Under the pieces are notes generated by a model. It saw nothing but the letters and a program-made list of their open reading frames with translations, ran no database searches and was not told where the DNA came from. This document shows, piece by piece, positions 41,222 to 49,773 of a stretch of 64,000 nt of DNA; the first letter of the stretch is position 1, and every line of letters starts with the position of its first letter. Both the position numbers and the translations under genes were made by a program. The DNA comes from Actinomycetes bacterium (lineage in GTDB: Bacteria > Actinomycetota > Actinomycetes > Propionibacteriales > Nocardioidaceae): contig JAEZEJ010000062.1 of the NCBI GenBank assembly GCA_023417775.1, forward strand, positions 1 to 64,000, given 5' to 3'.

Positions 41222-42261
41222 GTCGGCACCGTCGCTTCGGGGTCGTCGGCCAGGGTCTGCAACGCATCGATCGCGTCATCGAGGGTATTCACCTCGACGA
41301 GGGTCATGTCGGTGTCCTTCTGCGCGGCCTCGGCGCAGTTGCTCGACGGGACGAGGAAGACCGTCGCTCCCCCGTCTTCCGCGCCGACCATCTTCTGCTG
41401 GATGCCGCCGATGGCGCCCACTTCGCCCTCGGGAGTGATGGTCCCGGTTCCGGCCACCGACATCCCGCCGGTCAGGGGGCCGGGGGTGAGCTTGTCGTAG
41501 ATGGCCAGGGCGAACATCATGCCCGCACTGGGGCCGCCCACACGATCGCCGATGTGGTTCTCGATGTCGATCGGGAAGTCGAAGCCGGCGCCCACCGTGA
41601 TGCCGATCATGGCCCGGTCGGGGTCGTCGTCGGCCGCCTTGGTGTCGACGGTGACATCGCTGGGCTGTCCACCGCGCTGGATGCCGAGATGGACCTGGTC
41701 ACCGGGGGTCAGGGCACTGATCACCTCGGCGACGTCCTGGTTGCTCTGGACCGTGACGTCCTCGACCCTGACGATCTGATCCCCTGCCTCGAGGACGCCG
41801 TCGGCGGGCGAGTCCTCGACCACGTCGGCGATCTGCACCGTCTCGGGCACCTCGATGTCCATCGCGCGCAGGGCCGCCGCGCGGGATGAGTCCTGCGAGC
41901 TGCTGAGCTGGGCCGCGCTCACCTCGCTCGCGTCGTCATCGGTCTCACCGTCGCGGTAGAGGAAGTCGTGCGGCACCAGGTTGACATCGCTGTCGACCCA
42001 GGCCTGCAGGGCGCTGAACAGGTTGATCTCGGTCTCCGCGCGGGAGACGGCGACGGTCGTGAAGGCCAGCTCGCCCTCGGTGGGGAAGGTCTCCACCCCG
42101 TCGCCGAAGGTCAGCAGCGGCTGATCATCGAAATTGCCGAGGGTGTCGAAGGACGGGCCGGGCTTCATCGTGGAGTACGGCACCGGCAGGATGAAGGCCA
42201 GGCTGGTGGCGGCCACCAAGGTCAGCAGCGCCACCGTCAACGTGACGACGCGGCGGCTCAT
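41209..42261 (-). CDS. YlbL-type membrane-anchored PDZ/Lon-like serine protease
   Basis: The 350-residue protein has one N-terminal membrane anchor (VVTLTVALLTLVAATSLAFIL), a PDZ domain at about 145-215 (VVEDSPADGVLEAGDQIVRVEDV), and a C-terminal Lon-type protease domain. The catalytic Ser is in GGPSAGMMFAL and the Lys in GGIQQKMVGA. It matches the Rv3194c family of extracytoplasmic Lon-like proteases. The active site faces outside the membrane, suggesting quality control or processing of exported proteins. Confidence 0.93.
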   Translation of the reverse strand: MSRRVVTLTVALLTLVAATSLAFILPVPYSTMKPGPSFDTLGNFDDQPLLTFGDGVETFPTEGELAFTTVAVSRAETEINLFSALQAWVDSDVNLVPHDFLYRDGETDDDASEVSAAQLSSSQDSSRAAALRAMDIEVPETVQIADVVEDSPADGVLEAGDQIVRVEDVTVQSNQDVAEVISALTPGDQVHLGIQRGGQPSDVTVDTKAADDDPDRAMIGITVGAGFDFPIDIENHIGDRVGGPSAGMMFALAIYDKLTPGPLTGGMSVAGTGTITPEGEVGAIGGIQQKMVGAEDGGATVFLVPSSNCAEAAQKDTDMTLVEVNTLDDAIDALQTLADDPEATVPTCSK

Positions 42262-42360
42262 CGCGGGCTCCGGGGAACGAACATCACCCGAAGCCTAGTG
42301 CGCCACGAAAGACTCCTGTGCGACCACCGGAACTTTGCCGAGACGCCTTAGTCTGGGGAT

Positions 42361-43638
42361 ATGGCTGGCGACGACCCCCGCGAAGAACCGGAGAACCCGT
42401 TCAAGGGCACGCCTCTGGAGCACTTGTTCGGTCAGATGGGCGGTGGGCAGCTCGACCTGTCGGCGCTCTTCGGGCAGATGCAACGCATGTTCGAGCCGCA
42501 CGAGGGCTCGGTCAACTACCGACTCGCCACCGACACGGCACGCCAGAAACTCGCCGCCTCGGGTCCCGATCCCTCGCCCGGCACGGCGAAGCAGGGGGCC
42601 GTCGATGATGCCGTGCGCCTCGCGGAGATGTGGCTCGACCGGGCCACCGAGCTCCCGAGCGGCGTCACCTCGGCGGCCGCGTGGAGTCGCGCCGAGTGGA
42701 TCGAGTCGACGATGGACCGCTGGAAGGTCCTCGTGGAGCCGATCGCCTCGAATGTGGTCAGCTCGATGGGCGAGGCGCTTCCGCAGGAGGCTCAGGCGAT
42801 GGCCGGCCCCTTCATGGCGATGCTGACCCAGGCCGGCGGGGCGATGTTCGGCCAGCAGGTCGGGCAGGGCATCGGCGAGCTCGCCACCGAGGTCCTCTCC
42901 TCCACCGATATCGGCCTGCCGATGGGTCCGGCCGGTGTCGCGGCGGTCCTCCCCCACAATGTGGCGGCCTTCGCCGAGGGACTGGACCACACCGAGGCCG
43001 ACGCGCTGCTGTACGTCGCCCTCCGTGAATGCGCCCACCAGCGCCTCTACGCCCACGCTCCGTGGCTGCGCACCGCCATCGTCGATGCCGTGACCGAGTT
43101 CGGGCGCGGATCGCGCCTGGACGCTCAGGGCATCGAGGAGAAGATGCGCTCGATCGACCCGAGCCAGCCCGATGCCATCGCCGAGGCCATGGAGGGTGGG
43201 CTCTTCGAGCCGGAGACCACCCCCGAGCAGCAGCACGCCAAGGAGCGCCTCGAGCTCCTGCTCGCCCTCGCGGAGGGCTGGGTGGACGAGGTCGTCGCCC
43301 AGGCCACGGCCGAGACGATGCCGAGCGCCGCCGCCCTCGGCGAGGCCATGCGTCGTCGCCGGGTGACCGCCGGGCCCGCCGAGCAGACCTTCGCCGCCCT
43401 GGTGGGACTGGAGCTCAGGCCCCGACGGCTGCGCGATGCGACCACGCTCTTCTCCGCCCTGCGCGACCGCGACGGGGTCGAAGCCCGCGACCGGGTGTGG
43501 AGCCATCCCGATCTGCTCCCCGACACCACCGATCTGGACGACCCGCTGGGCTACAGCGAGCGTCACGGCGACGGCGACTTCGACGCCGCGCTCGGTCGCC
43601 TCCTCGATGACGAGGCCGGCCGCGACGACGAGTCGTGA
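42361..43638 (+). CDS. Zinc-dependent metalloprotease-like protein (Rv3195 family)
   Basis: The 425-residue protein belongs to the actinobacterial zincin-like family also described as coenzyme F420 biosynthesis-associated. The expected HExxH motif is present as ALRECAHQRLY, where the first His is Arg. The family often carries this altered form, so catalysis is doubtful. The N-terminus is rich in Gly and Gln (GQMGGGQLDLSALFGQMQRM). It is divergent from the YlbL-type gene, as in mycobacteria. Confidence 0.88.
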   Translation: MAGDDPREEPENPFKGTPLEHLFGQMGGGQLDLSALFGQMQRMFEPHEGSVNYRLATDTARQKLAASGPDPSPGTAKQGAVDDAVRLAEMWLDRATELPSGVTSAAAWSRAEWIESTMDRWKVLVEPIASNVVSSMGEALPQEAQAMAGPFMAMLTQAGGAMFGQQVGQGIGELATEVLSSTDIGLPMGPAGVAAVLPHNVAAFAEGLDHTEADALLYVALRECAHQRLYAHAPWLRTAIVDAVTEFGRGSRLDAQGIEEKMRSIDPSQPDAIAEAMEGGLFEPETTPEQQHAKERLELLLALAEGWVDEVVAQATAETMPSAAALGEAMRRRRVTAGPAEQTFAALVGLELRPRRLRDATTLFSALRDRDGVEARDRVWSHPDLLPDTTDLDDPLGYSERHGDGDFDAALGRLLDDEAGRDDES

Positions 43639-43714
43639 GCGAGCGCAGCGAGCGAACCATAGGGCACCTCATGCCGGCCATCGCCTATCGTGCTTTTCTT
43701 CAGGCGGTGACGGC

Positions 43715-44296
43715 ATGAGAAGCCTGCATGCGGACGCCCGGCGGATCCTGACCGCCTGGACACCGCCCGATGCCGAGCAAGGCTCATTGCGCGACCGCTA
43801 CCTCGCGCATCTGGCTGACCATCCGGAGGCGATGTGGCGGTCGTGCCACCCGGACCATCTGACCGCGAGCGCGATCGTCATCGCCGCGGATGCCTCGGCC
43901 GTGGCGCTCACCTTGCACGCCAAGCTCGGCCGCTGGCTGCAGTTCGGCGGGCACTGCGAGCCCGCCGACGCCACGGTGGCCGGGGCTGCCGAGCGGGAGA
44001 CCCGCGAGGAGTCCGGGATGACGACCTTCCGGCTCGACCCCACTCCCCTGCTGCTCTCGCTCCATGAGGTGCCCTGTGGTCCGCTGCGACCCGCCCATCA
44101 CCTCGATGTGCAGTTCCTGGCGGTCGCTCCGCCCGGCGCCGAGCTGAGCGTGTCCGATGAGTCGACCGATGTGCGCTGGTTCGCCCTCGGCGCCCTGCCG
44201 GCGGATACCGATGCGACCGTCCGAGCACTCAGCGCTGCTGCTGTTCGACGGCTTCGAGATACCCCTCGGCTCGCTCCTTCTTCTCATAGCGGTTGA
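43715..44296 (+). CDS. NUDIX hydrolase
   Basis: The 193-residue NUDIX protein has the box GGHCEPADATVAGAAERE followed by TREESGM, with Asp in place of the first Glu. It has an N-terminal lid region and a C-terminal PPGAELSVSDESTDVRWF strand. It resembles small actinobacterial NUDIX enzymes that clean up nucleoside diphosphate derivatives; the substrate is unknown. ATG 43715 has AGGCGG upstream. The 3' end overlaps the convergent metallopeptidase gene by 68 bases. Confidence 0.88.
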   Translation: MRSLHADARRILTAWTPPDAEQGSLRDRYLAHLADHPEAMWRSCHPDHLTASAIVIAADASAVALTLHAKLGRWLQFGGHCEPADATVAGAAERETREESGMTTFRLDPTPLLLSLHEVPCGPLRPAHHLDVQFLAVAPPGAELSVSDESTDVRWFALGALPADTDATVRALSAAAVRRLRDTPRLAPSSHSG

Positions 44297-44738
44297 GCAG
44301 CAGCTGGAAATCCGGTCCATGGTCGGCGTGCAGAAGGTGCGCCAACTCGTGGACGAGGACGTAGTCGATGACATAGCCCGGCATCGGCTTGAGCCGGTCG
44401 GAGAGCCGGATCCGGCCGTCCTGGGTGCTGCACGAGCCCCAGCGCTTGTTCTGATTGGACACCCAGCGGACGGACGAGGGATACGCGGCACCGCCGAGGT
44501 ACCGGTCCGCCAGCTCGACCGCACGACGCTCGAGCTCGACATCGCCCTGCGGACCGCCACGACGAGCCACGCGCGCGTCGAGCTTGGCGACGAGATCGCG
44601 CACGGCGTGCTCGGCCTCCTCCTCGCTCATCGCCGCCGGGATCATGACGATGGTGCGGTGGCCCTCGCGGCGCGCCTGGACGGTGCGTCGACGCCGGGCG
44701 CTGCGCCGCACCTCGATGACCGGCTCGGGTGTGTCCAT
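44229..44738 (-). CDS. M48-type (YgjP/DUF45) metallopeptidase
   Basis: The 169-residue protein has the zinc motif VLVHELAHLLHADHGPDF and the preceding family signature NKRWGSCSTQDGRIRLS. This corresponds to YgjP-like metal-dependent hydrolases. ATG 44738 gives the expected start (MDTPEPVIEVRRSARRRRT); the longer frame extends into non-conserved sequence. It is convergent with, and overlaps, the NUDIX gene. Confidence 0.9.
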   Translation of the reverse strand: MDTPEPVIEVRRSARRRRTVQARREGHRTIVMIPAAMSEEEAEHAVRDLVAKLDARVARRGGPQGDVELERRAVELADRYLGGAAYPSSVRWVSNQNKRWGSCSTQDGRIRLSDRLKPMPGYVIDYVLVHELAHLLHADHGPDFQLLLNRYEKKERAEGYLEAVEQQQR

Positions 44739-44905
44739 AACGTGGACTGTAAACGAGCCGACCGACACTCCACGGAATGCCGGTGATTCCACCCTCAACC
44801 TCCACAGCGCGAGACAGCGTTATCGCAGGTCAGAGCCCTTCTAGCCCGCACAGGGATCACGGACCCACAGCCCCGTCCACACCATGACCCGGCGTGCCCC
44901 ACAGG

Positions 44906-44937
44906 TTGCCCACAAGGTTGTCCACAGGAGTGGACAA
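44906..44937. promoter_or_regulatory. Cluster of DnaA-box-like nonamers
   Basis: TTGCCCACA (44906-44914), TTGTCCACA (44918-44926) and, on the opposite strand, TTGTCCACT (44929-44937) lie within 32 bases. TTGTCCACA is the preferred actinobacterial DnaA box, so one exact and two near matches are tightly clustered in the 355-base gap between the metallopeptidase and the next gene. No dnaA, dnaN or AT-rich unwinding region is nearby, so this is not oriC. Confidence 0.5.
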
Positions 44938-44955
44938 CGACGGCGAGATCTCGGC

Positions 44956-44984
44956 TTGACGGCCTTGTCCCGACCCCCTAATTT
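44956..44984 (+). promoter_or_regulatory. Predicted promoter TTGACG-17-TAATTT
   Basis: The -35 TTGACG (44956-44961) and the -10-like TAATTT (44979-44984) are separated by 17 bases. Transcription would start near 44991, just before a strong hairpin and about 100 bases upstream of the cyclodehydratase-like gene at 45094. Confidence 0.5.
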
Positions 44985-44994
44985 TGACGCAGAC

Positions 44995-45037
44995 GAACCC
45001 CCGGTGGCCGCAGGGGAAGGCGCGCCGCCGGGGGTTC
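44995..45037 (+). terminator. Strong leader hairpin, possible attenuator or small-RNA terminator
   Basis: GAACCCCCGGTGGC (44995-45008) pairs with GCCGCCGGGGGTTC (45024-45037) with one mismatch, followed by TTCGTT. It begins a few bases after the predicted start site, so the transcript would either be attenuated or give a short RNA. Confidence 0.55.
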
Positions 45038-45093
45038 TTCGTTGCCTGTGGACGATCTCGGCACGCGCGCCACGGGACCGCCACGATGGGCCC

Positions 45094-45831
45094 ATGCACC
45101 CTGTACTCCCGCCCGGGACGACCGTCGTGCGCTGCGGCCCGGGCCAGCTGCAAGTAGGCACCATGCCGCCCTTGCGGATCCCCGATCGCCCCGGAGTCGC
45201 CCAGATCCTGCGGCACGCCGATGGATCCGCGAGTTCTCGTACCCTCGCTGAACTCGCCGAACGCGACGGCGCCGATGACGGTCCGCAGCTGGTCGCCTCG
45301 CTCCTCGCCCGCGGTGTGCTGGTGGCTCCTGCCCGGCCGGAGAAGCCGCTGCCGGGCATCACCGTGCTGCGCGAGCCGTTGACCGCCCGCTTCGCCGATG
45401 TCCTCGAGACCGCGGCCGCGAGTCCCGGCGATGAGGTGACGGTCGTCGCCGTCATCGGCGAACCGTACCGACCCACGATCCGTGATCTCTGCGAACGCGG
45501 ACGTGCGCACCTCCCCGTGGTCTTCATCCAGGACCGGGTGCGCATCGGACCGCTCACTCGTCCCGGCGAGTCCCCCTGTCTGGACTGCTACGACGCCGCC
45601 CGAGCGCGTACTGACCCCGCCTGGCCGGCCGTCGCCGTGCAGCTGGGCGCCGGGCGAGCGCCCAGCGGACCTCCGTCGCTAGCGCTCCTCTTGGCGGCCG
45701 TCGCCCCTACCCTCGAGCTGATCCGCCGCGACGGCCTCGGCCGCGTCGTCACGACGGAGGCCGAGGGAGCGGGATCGAGCGAGCCGGTCGGCTGGGCCCT
45801 CACCTGCCCCTGCCATCTGCTGCGCCCATGA
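45094..45831 (+). CDS. TOMM cyclodehydratase-like / ThiF-like N-domain protein
   Basis: The 245-residue protein resembles the leader-peptide-binding half of cyclodehydratase (TOMM) ThiF-like proteins: RCGPGQLQVG at the N-terminus, the PGESPCLDCYDAARARTDPAWP segment in the middle, and a terminal CPCH. It lacks the GxGGxG nucleotide-binding loop of active E1 enzymes. The same family occupies the equivalent place (next to the ABC1 kinase gene) in mycobacteria. No precursor peptide or dehydrogenase gene is nearby, so azole synthesis is unlikely. ATG 45094 is the first start after the leader hairpin. Confidence 0.75.
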   Translation: MHPVLPPGTTVVRCGPGQLQVGTMPPLRIPDRPGVAQILRHADGSASSRTLAELAERDGADDGPQLVASLLARGVLVAPARPEKPLPGITVLREPLTARFADVLETAAASPGDEVTVVAVIGEPYRPTIRDLCERGRAHLPVVFIQDRVRIGPLTRPGESPCLDCYDAARARTDPAWPAVAVQLGAGRAPSGPPSLALLLAAVAPTLELIRRDGLGRVVTTEAEGAGSSEPVGWALTCPCHLLRP

Positions 45832-45880
45832 GATAGCCGAAACACCCTCCGGCGTTGCCACGGTCTCCTATCCTGGCAGC

Positions 45881-47218
45881 GTGTCCGGCCGCGACGAGTC
45901 CGAGGACGAGCGCCCGCTGAGCGGCAATCCGATCGCTCGCGGCGCGCGACTGGCGAGCCTGCCCGCCTCCTTCGCCGCCCGGACGACCTGGGGACTGGGC
46001 CGACGCATGGTCGGTGCTCCCGCGCAGGCCGTGCTCACCGATGTCCAGCGCCGCACCGCCGATCAGATCTTCAGCGTCCTCGGCCAGCTCAAGGGCGGGG
46101 CCATGAAATTCGGTCAGGCGCTGAGCGTCTTCGAGGCGGCCCTGCCCGATGAGCTGGCCGGTCCCTACCGCGATGCGCTCACCAAGCTCCAGGACGCCGC
46201 GCCGCCCATGCCGATCTCGACGGTGCACCGCGTGATGGCCGCGGAGTTCGGGCCCCGGTGGCGCGACCGGTTCCCGGACTTCGACGACCATCCCGCCGCT
46301 GCCGCCTCGATCGGGCAGGTGCATCGGGCCACCTATCTGGACGGTCAGGAGGTCGCCGTCAAGCTCCAGTATCCCGGCGCCGGCGAGGCCCTGCTGTCCG
46401 ATCTGCGGCAGATCGCCCGCCTCGCCCGACTCTTCGGCGTCCTCGCCCCCGGGATGGACGTCAAGTCCCTGGTGGCCGAGCTGCGTGAGCGGGTCGCCGA
46501 GGAACTCGACTACGGCCTCGAGGCCGCCGCACAGGACGCCTTCGCCGAGGGATTCGCCGAGGACCCGTATGTCGTGGTCCCCCGGACGATCACCCACACC
46601 GGACACGCCCTGGTCTCGACCTGGCTCGACAGCGAGGGGTCGCTCGCCGACATCATCGATCGCGGCTCGCAGGAGGAGCGCGACACCTACGGCGAGGCCT
46701 TCGTGCGCTTCCTGTTCGCGGGGCCGGCACGCGTGGGACTGTTGCACGCCGATCCGCACCCGGGCAACTTCCGCATCCGCGCCGACGGCCGGCTCGGCGT
46801 CGTCGACTACGGCGCGGTGGCCCGGCTCCCCGATGGCCTTCCGGACATCATCGGGCGCCTCCTGCGCGCCGCGGTCGACGGCGACTACGACGCGGTCGTC
46901 GCCGGCCTGCGCGAGGAGGGCTTCCTGCGCGGCGCCGATCTCGACCCGGACATCATGGAGCGCTACCTCGCACCCCTCATCGAGCCCGCCCGCCAGCGCA
47001 CCTTCACCTTCAGCAGATCCTGGCTCCGGGCTCAGGGCCAACGCCTCAGCCGCCCCGATGCCGAGGGATTCGGCACCGCCCGTCAACTCAACATCCCCCG
47101 GGAGTATCTGCTGATCCATCGGGTGTGGATGGGCGGTGTGGGCGTGCTGTGCCAGCTCGGAGCCACCGCCCCGTTCCGCGAGATCCTCGCCGAGTCCCTT
47201 CCCGGCTTCGACGACTGA
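45881..47218 (+). CDS. ABC1/UbiB-family atypical kinase
   Basis: The 445-residue protein has the family-specific motif GGAMKFGQALSVFE, the QTSG-like AAAASIGQVHRAT, the VAVKLQYPG ATP-binding Lys, HADPHPGNF and DYGAVARL with the metal-binding Asp residues. It is the Rv3197 equivalent. ABC1 proteins act in quinone or lipid metabolism and, in mycobacteria, have been linked to macrolide resistance. The start could be GTG slightly upstream at 45881. Confidence 0.92.
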   Translation: MSGRDESEDERPLSGNPIARGARLASLPASFAARTTWGLGRRMVGAPAQAVLTDVQRRTADQIFSVLGQLKGGAMKFGQALSVFEAALPDELAGPYRDALTKLQDAAPPMPISTVHRVMAAEFGPRWRDRFPDFDDHPAAAASIGQVHRATYLDGQEVAVKLQYPGAGEALLSDLRQIARLARLFGVLAPGMDVKSLVAELRERVAEELDYGLEAAAQDAFAEGFAEDPYVVVPRTITHTGHALVSTWLDSEGSLADIIDRGSQEERDTYGEAFVRFLFAGPARVGLLHADPHPGNFRIRADGRLGVVDYGAVARLPDGLPDIIGRLLRAAVDGDYDAVVAGLREEGFLRGADLDPDIMERYLAPLIEPARQRTFTFSRSWLRAQGQRLSRPDAEGFGTARQLNIPREYLLIHRVWMGGVGVLCQLGATAPFREILAESLPGFDD

Positions 47219-47272
47219 GCCCTCCGGGGCCATCACCACGCAGAAGCTGGAGCTGGGGAGCGGGCCCGGAGG

Positions 47273-49318
47273 TCAGACGTGCTGGGCGACGACCGCGAGC
47301 ACGGCATCGCCGTAGCGGTCGAGCTTGGCCTGGCCGATACCGCGCACCTGGGCCAGCTGCTGCACACTCGACGGCTTGACCTCGGCGATGGTCTGCAAGG
47401 TGGCATCGGTGAAGACGACATAGGCGGGCACCGACTGCTCGGTGGACTCCTCCTTGCGCCAGGTCCGCAACGCCTCGAAGAGGGCCTCATCGTAGGTGGA
47501 GGGGCAGTCGGCGCAGCGCCCACGGGAACGATCCGCCGCCGCCAGCGGCCGATGGCACACCCGGCAGGTCGCGACCTTGCGCCGTCGCGGCGTGCGCCCC
47601 GTCTGGCGAGCCTCATGCGAGGCGGGCAGGAGGCCGTCCAGGAAGCGGGTGGGCTGCCGATTGCCCCGGCCCCCCGGGTTGCGGGTCGCCGACCAGCTGA
47701 TGAGCAGATCGTGGCGGGCCCGGGTCACGCCGACGTAGAACAGCCGACGCTCCTCCTCGACCGCCGCGGGTGTATCGGCGTGGACGCTCGGCATCATCCC
47801 CTCGTGCATGCCGACGAGGAAGACCGCGTCCCACTCCAGCCCCTTGGCGGCGTGCAGGGTCGCCAGGGTGACACCATCGGCCGTCGGCGCGTGCGCCTGC
47901 TGGGCACGCCGGTCGAGATCGCCGACGAGTGCCGTGAGGTCGGCATCGGGCTTCTCCTCGACGAGGTCGCCGGCCATCGTGAGGATGGCGTGCAGCGACT
48001 CCCAGCGGTCGCGGACCGCGCCGCTGCCGCTCGGCGGCTCGTCGGTGTGGTTCATCGTCGCGAGCACCGCGCGCACATCGGCGACCAGCTCCCCCGCGCC
48101 CTCACCGGCCCGGGCGGCCCCGCGCAACAAGGTCACCGCCTGGCGGACCTCGGCACGCTGGAAGAACCCCTCGACACCCCGCAGCACGAAGGGGATGCCC
48201 AACTGGCCGAGGGCCTCCTCGAAGGCCTCGGACTGGGCATTGATGCGGAAGAGCACCGCCATCTGCTTGTACGGCGTTCCCTGACGGTGCAGGGCGGCGA
48301 TCTCGTTCGCGACGGCCGCCGCCTCGGCGGGCTCATCGGGATAGCCCTGATAGGCGACCGGATTGCCCGGCTGCTGCTGGGACTGCAGCGGGACTCCCTC
48401 GCGACCATCGAGGCCGAAGACGGCATTCGCCGCCGCGACGATCTGCGGGGTCGACCGGTAGTTGCGCACCAGCTGGACCTGGGCCGCCTGCGGAAAGCTG
48501 CGCGTGAACGAGCTCAGGATGCGCGGCGAGGCCCCGGCGAAGGAGTAGATGGTCTGCCGGGGGTCGCCGACGACGCAGATCTCGTCGCGGCCGCCGAGCC
48601 ACAGCCCGAGCAGGGTGGCCTGCAGGGGATTGACGTCCTGGTACTCGTCGACGACGAACCAGCGGTACTGGCGCCTCACCTCGGCGGCGACGCGTTCGTC
48701 GTCGGCGAGGATCGCCGTGGTGTGCAGGAGGATGTCCTCCATGTCGATGCGACCGCGTTCGCGCTTGACGTCCTCATAGGCCCGCAGCACCTGCCCCGTG
48801 GTGGCGGCATCGAGGTCGGCCACCTGGCGACGGCGCTTGGGCGCCTCGGCGGCGTAGTCGTCGGGGCGGATGGTGCTGACCTTGGCCCACTCGACCTCGG
48901 CCGACAGGTCGCGCAGCAGGGCCGTGTCGGTCGACAGCCCGATGCGGCGGGCGGCCTCGGCGACCAGGCCGAACTTGGAGGCGATGATCTCGGGGAACTC
49001 GGTGCCGTACACCCGCGGCCAGAAGTAGCGGGCCTGCCGCAGGGCAGCCGAGTGGAAGGTGCGGGCCTGCACACCCGAGGCCCCCAGCTGGCCCAGCCTC
49101 GTGCGCATCTCCCCCGCGGCCCGCGTCGTGAAGGTGACGGCCAGGACCTCGGTGGGCTTGTAGACCCCCGACGCGACGCCATAGGCGATCCGGTGGGTGA
49201 TCGCCCGGGTCTTGCCCGTACCCGCACCGGCGACGACGCAGACCGGGCCGCGCAACGCCTCGGCGACCTGACGCTGCTCGGGATCGAGTCCGGTCAGCAG
49301 CTCCTCGGCGTCGGGCAC
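47273..49318 (-). CDS. uvrD2: UvrD2-type superfamily 1 DNA helicase
   Basis: The 681-residue helicase has Walker A VAGAGTGKTRAITHRI, Walker B VVDEYQDVNP, GDPRQTIYSFAGA, VRNYRSTPQI, TLHAAKGLEWDAVFLVG and GVTRARHDLL. The C-terminal part holds a four-cysteine segment (CRVCHRPL and RCADCPS) and a terminal HRDC domain (YVVFTDATLQTIAE, LAQVRGIGQAKLDRYGDAVL). This combination defines mycobacterial UvrD2, which is essential in M. tuberculosis. It acts in DNA repair and replication. Confidence 0.95.
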   Translation of the reverse strand: MPDAEELLTGLDPEQRQVAEALRGPVCVVAGAGTGKTRAITHRIAYGVASGVYKPTEVLAVTFTTRAAGEMRTRLGQLGASGVQARTFHSAALRQARYFWPRVYGTEFPEIIASKFGLVAEAARRIGLSTDTALLRDLSAEVEWAKVSTIRPDDYAAEAPKRRRQVADLDAATTGQVLRAYEDVKRERGRIDMEDILLHTTAILADDERVAAEVRRQYRWFVVDEYQDVNPLQATLLGLWLGGRDEICVVGDPRQTIYSFAGASPRILSSFTRSFPQAAQVQLVRNYRSTPQIVAAANAVFGLDGREGVPLQSQQQPGNPVAYQGYPDEPAEAAAVANEIAALHRQGTPYKQMAVLFRINAQSEAFEEALGQLGIPFVLRGVEGFFQRAEVRQAVTLLRGAARAGEGAGELVADVRAVLATMNHTDEPPSGSGAVRDRWESLHAILTMAGDLVEEKPDADLTALVGDLDRRAQQAHAPTADGVTLATLHAAKGLEWDAVFLVGMHEGMMPSVHADTPAAVEEERRLFYVGVTRARHDLLISWSATRNPGGRGNRQPTRFLDGLLPASHEARQTGRTPRRRKVATCRVCHRPLAAADRSRGRCADCPSTYDEALFEALRTWRKEESTEQSVPAYVVFTDATLQTIAEVKPSSVQQLAQVRGIGQAKLDRYGDAVLAVVAQHV

Positions 49319-49506
49319 GATGCTCCTCGGTGGATCGGGGTGGCGGACACAGCCAGATTAGACGGCCCCGCCGACAGCCCGGCGGCTGCGTTCCCCCGGT
49401 CCCGGACGTCGACGGCCCCTGCGCGGGGCGGGGGAATGACGGCGGGCATCATGGCGTTGACGAGAGGGCGAGGACCGCTCGCCACATCCGACCCGAGGGG
49501 GCACCG

Positions 49507-49755
49507 TTGTCCGCTGAGAACCAGTTCGTCCTGTACTCCACACCCTGGTGCGGCTACTGCCATCGACTCAAGAGCCAGCTCCAGCGTGAGGGCATCACGT
49601 TCTCCGAGGTCGATATCGAGGCGGAGCCCGATGCCGCACTGATCGTCGAGCAGGCCAACGGCGGGAATCAGACCGTGCCGACCCTGGTGTTCGCCGACGG
49701 TTCGGCCCTCACCAATCCTTCGGTGGCCCAGGTCAAGGAGAAGCTCGGCGTCTGA
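49507..49755 (+). CDS. mrx1: Mycoredoxin (glutaredoxin-like, CGYC)
   Basis: The 82-residue protein has YSTPWCGYCHRLK (the active-site CGYC) and the TVPTLVFADG cis-Pro loop, matching Mrx1 (Rv3198A), which reduces S-mycothiolated proteins with mycothiol. TTG 49507 is chosen as start: GAGGGGG lies six bases upstream and the protein then begins SAENQFVLYS. It is adjacent to uvrD2 and nudC as in mycobacteria and supports a mycothiol-producing host. Confidence 0.93.
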   Translation: MSAENQFVLYSTPWCGYCHRLKSQLQREGITFSEVDIEAEPDAALIVEQANGGNQTVPTLVFADGSALTNPSVAQVKEKLGV

Positions 49756-49773
49756 GCCGTTCCCGGCGCCTCG

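Noticed and set aside
44906..44937. Chromosomal replication origin
   Set aside because: Only three DnaA-box-like sites, no AT-rich unwinding element, and no dnaA, dnaN or parB genes nearby.
45094..45831. Azole-forming peptide (TOMM) biosynthesis cluster
   Set aside because: Only the ThiF-like partner domain is present; there is no YcaO, dehydrogenase or precursor peptide, and the gene belongs to the conserved block.
45800..47239. 479-residue minus-strand frame opposite the ABC1 kinase gene
   Set aside because: ABC1 signatures on the plus strand are clear, and the opposite frame lacks any domain.
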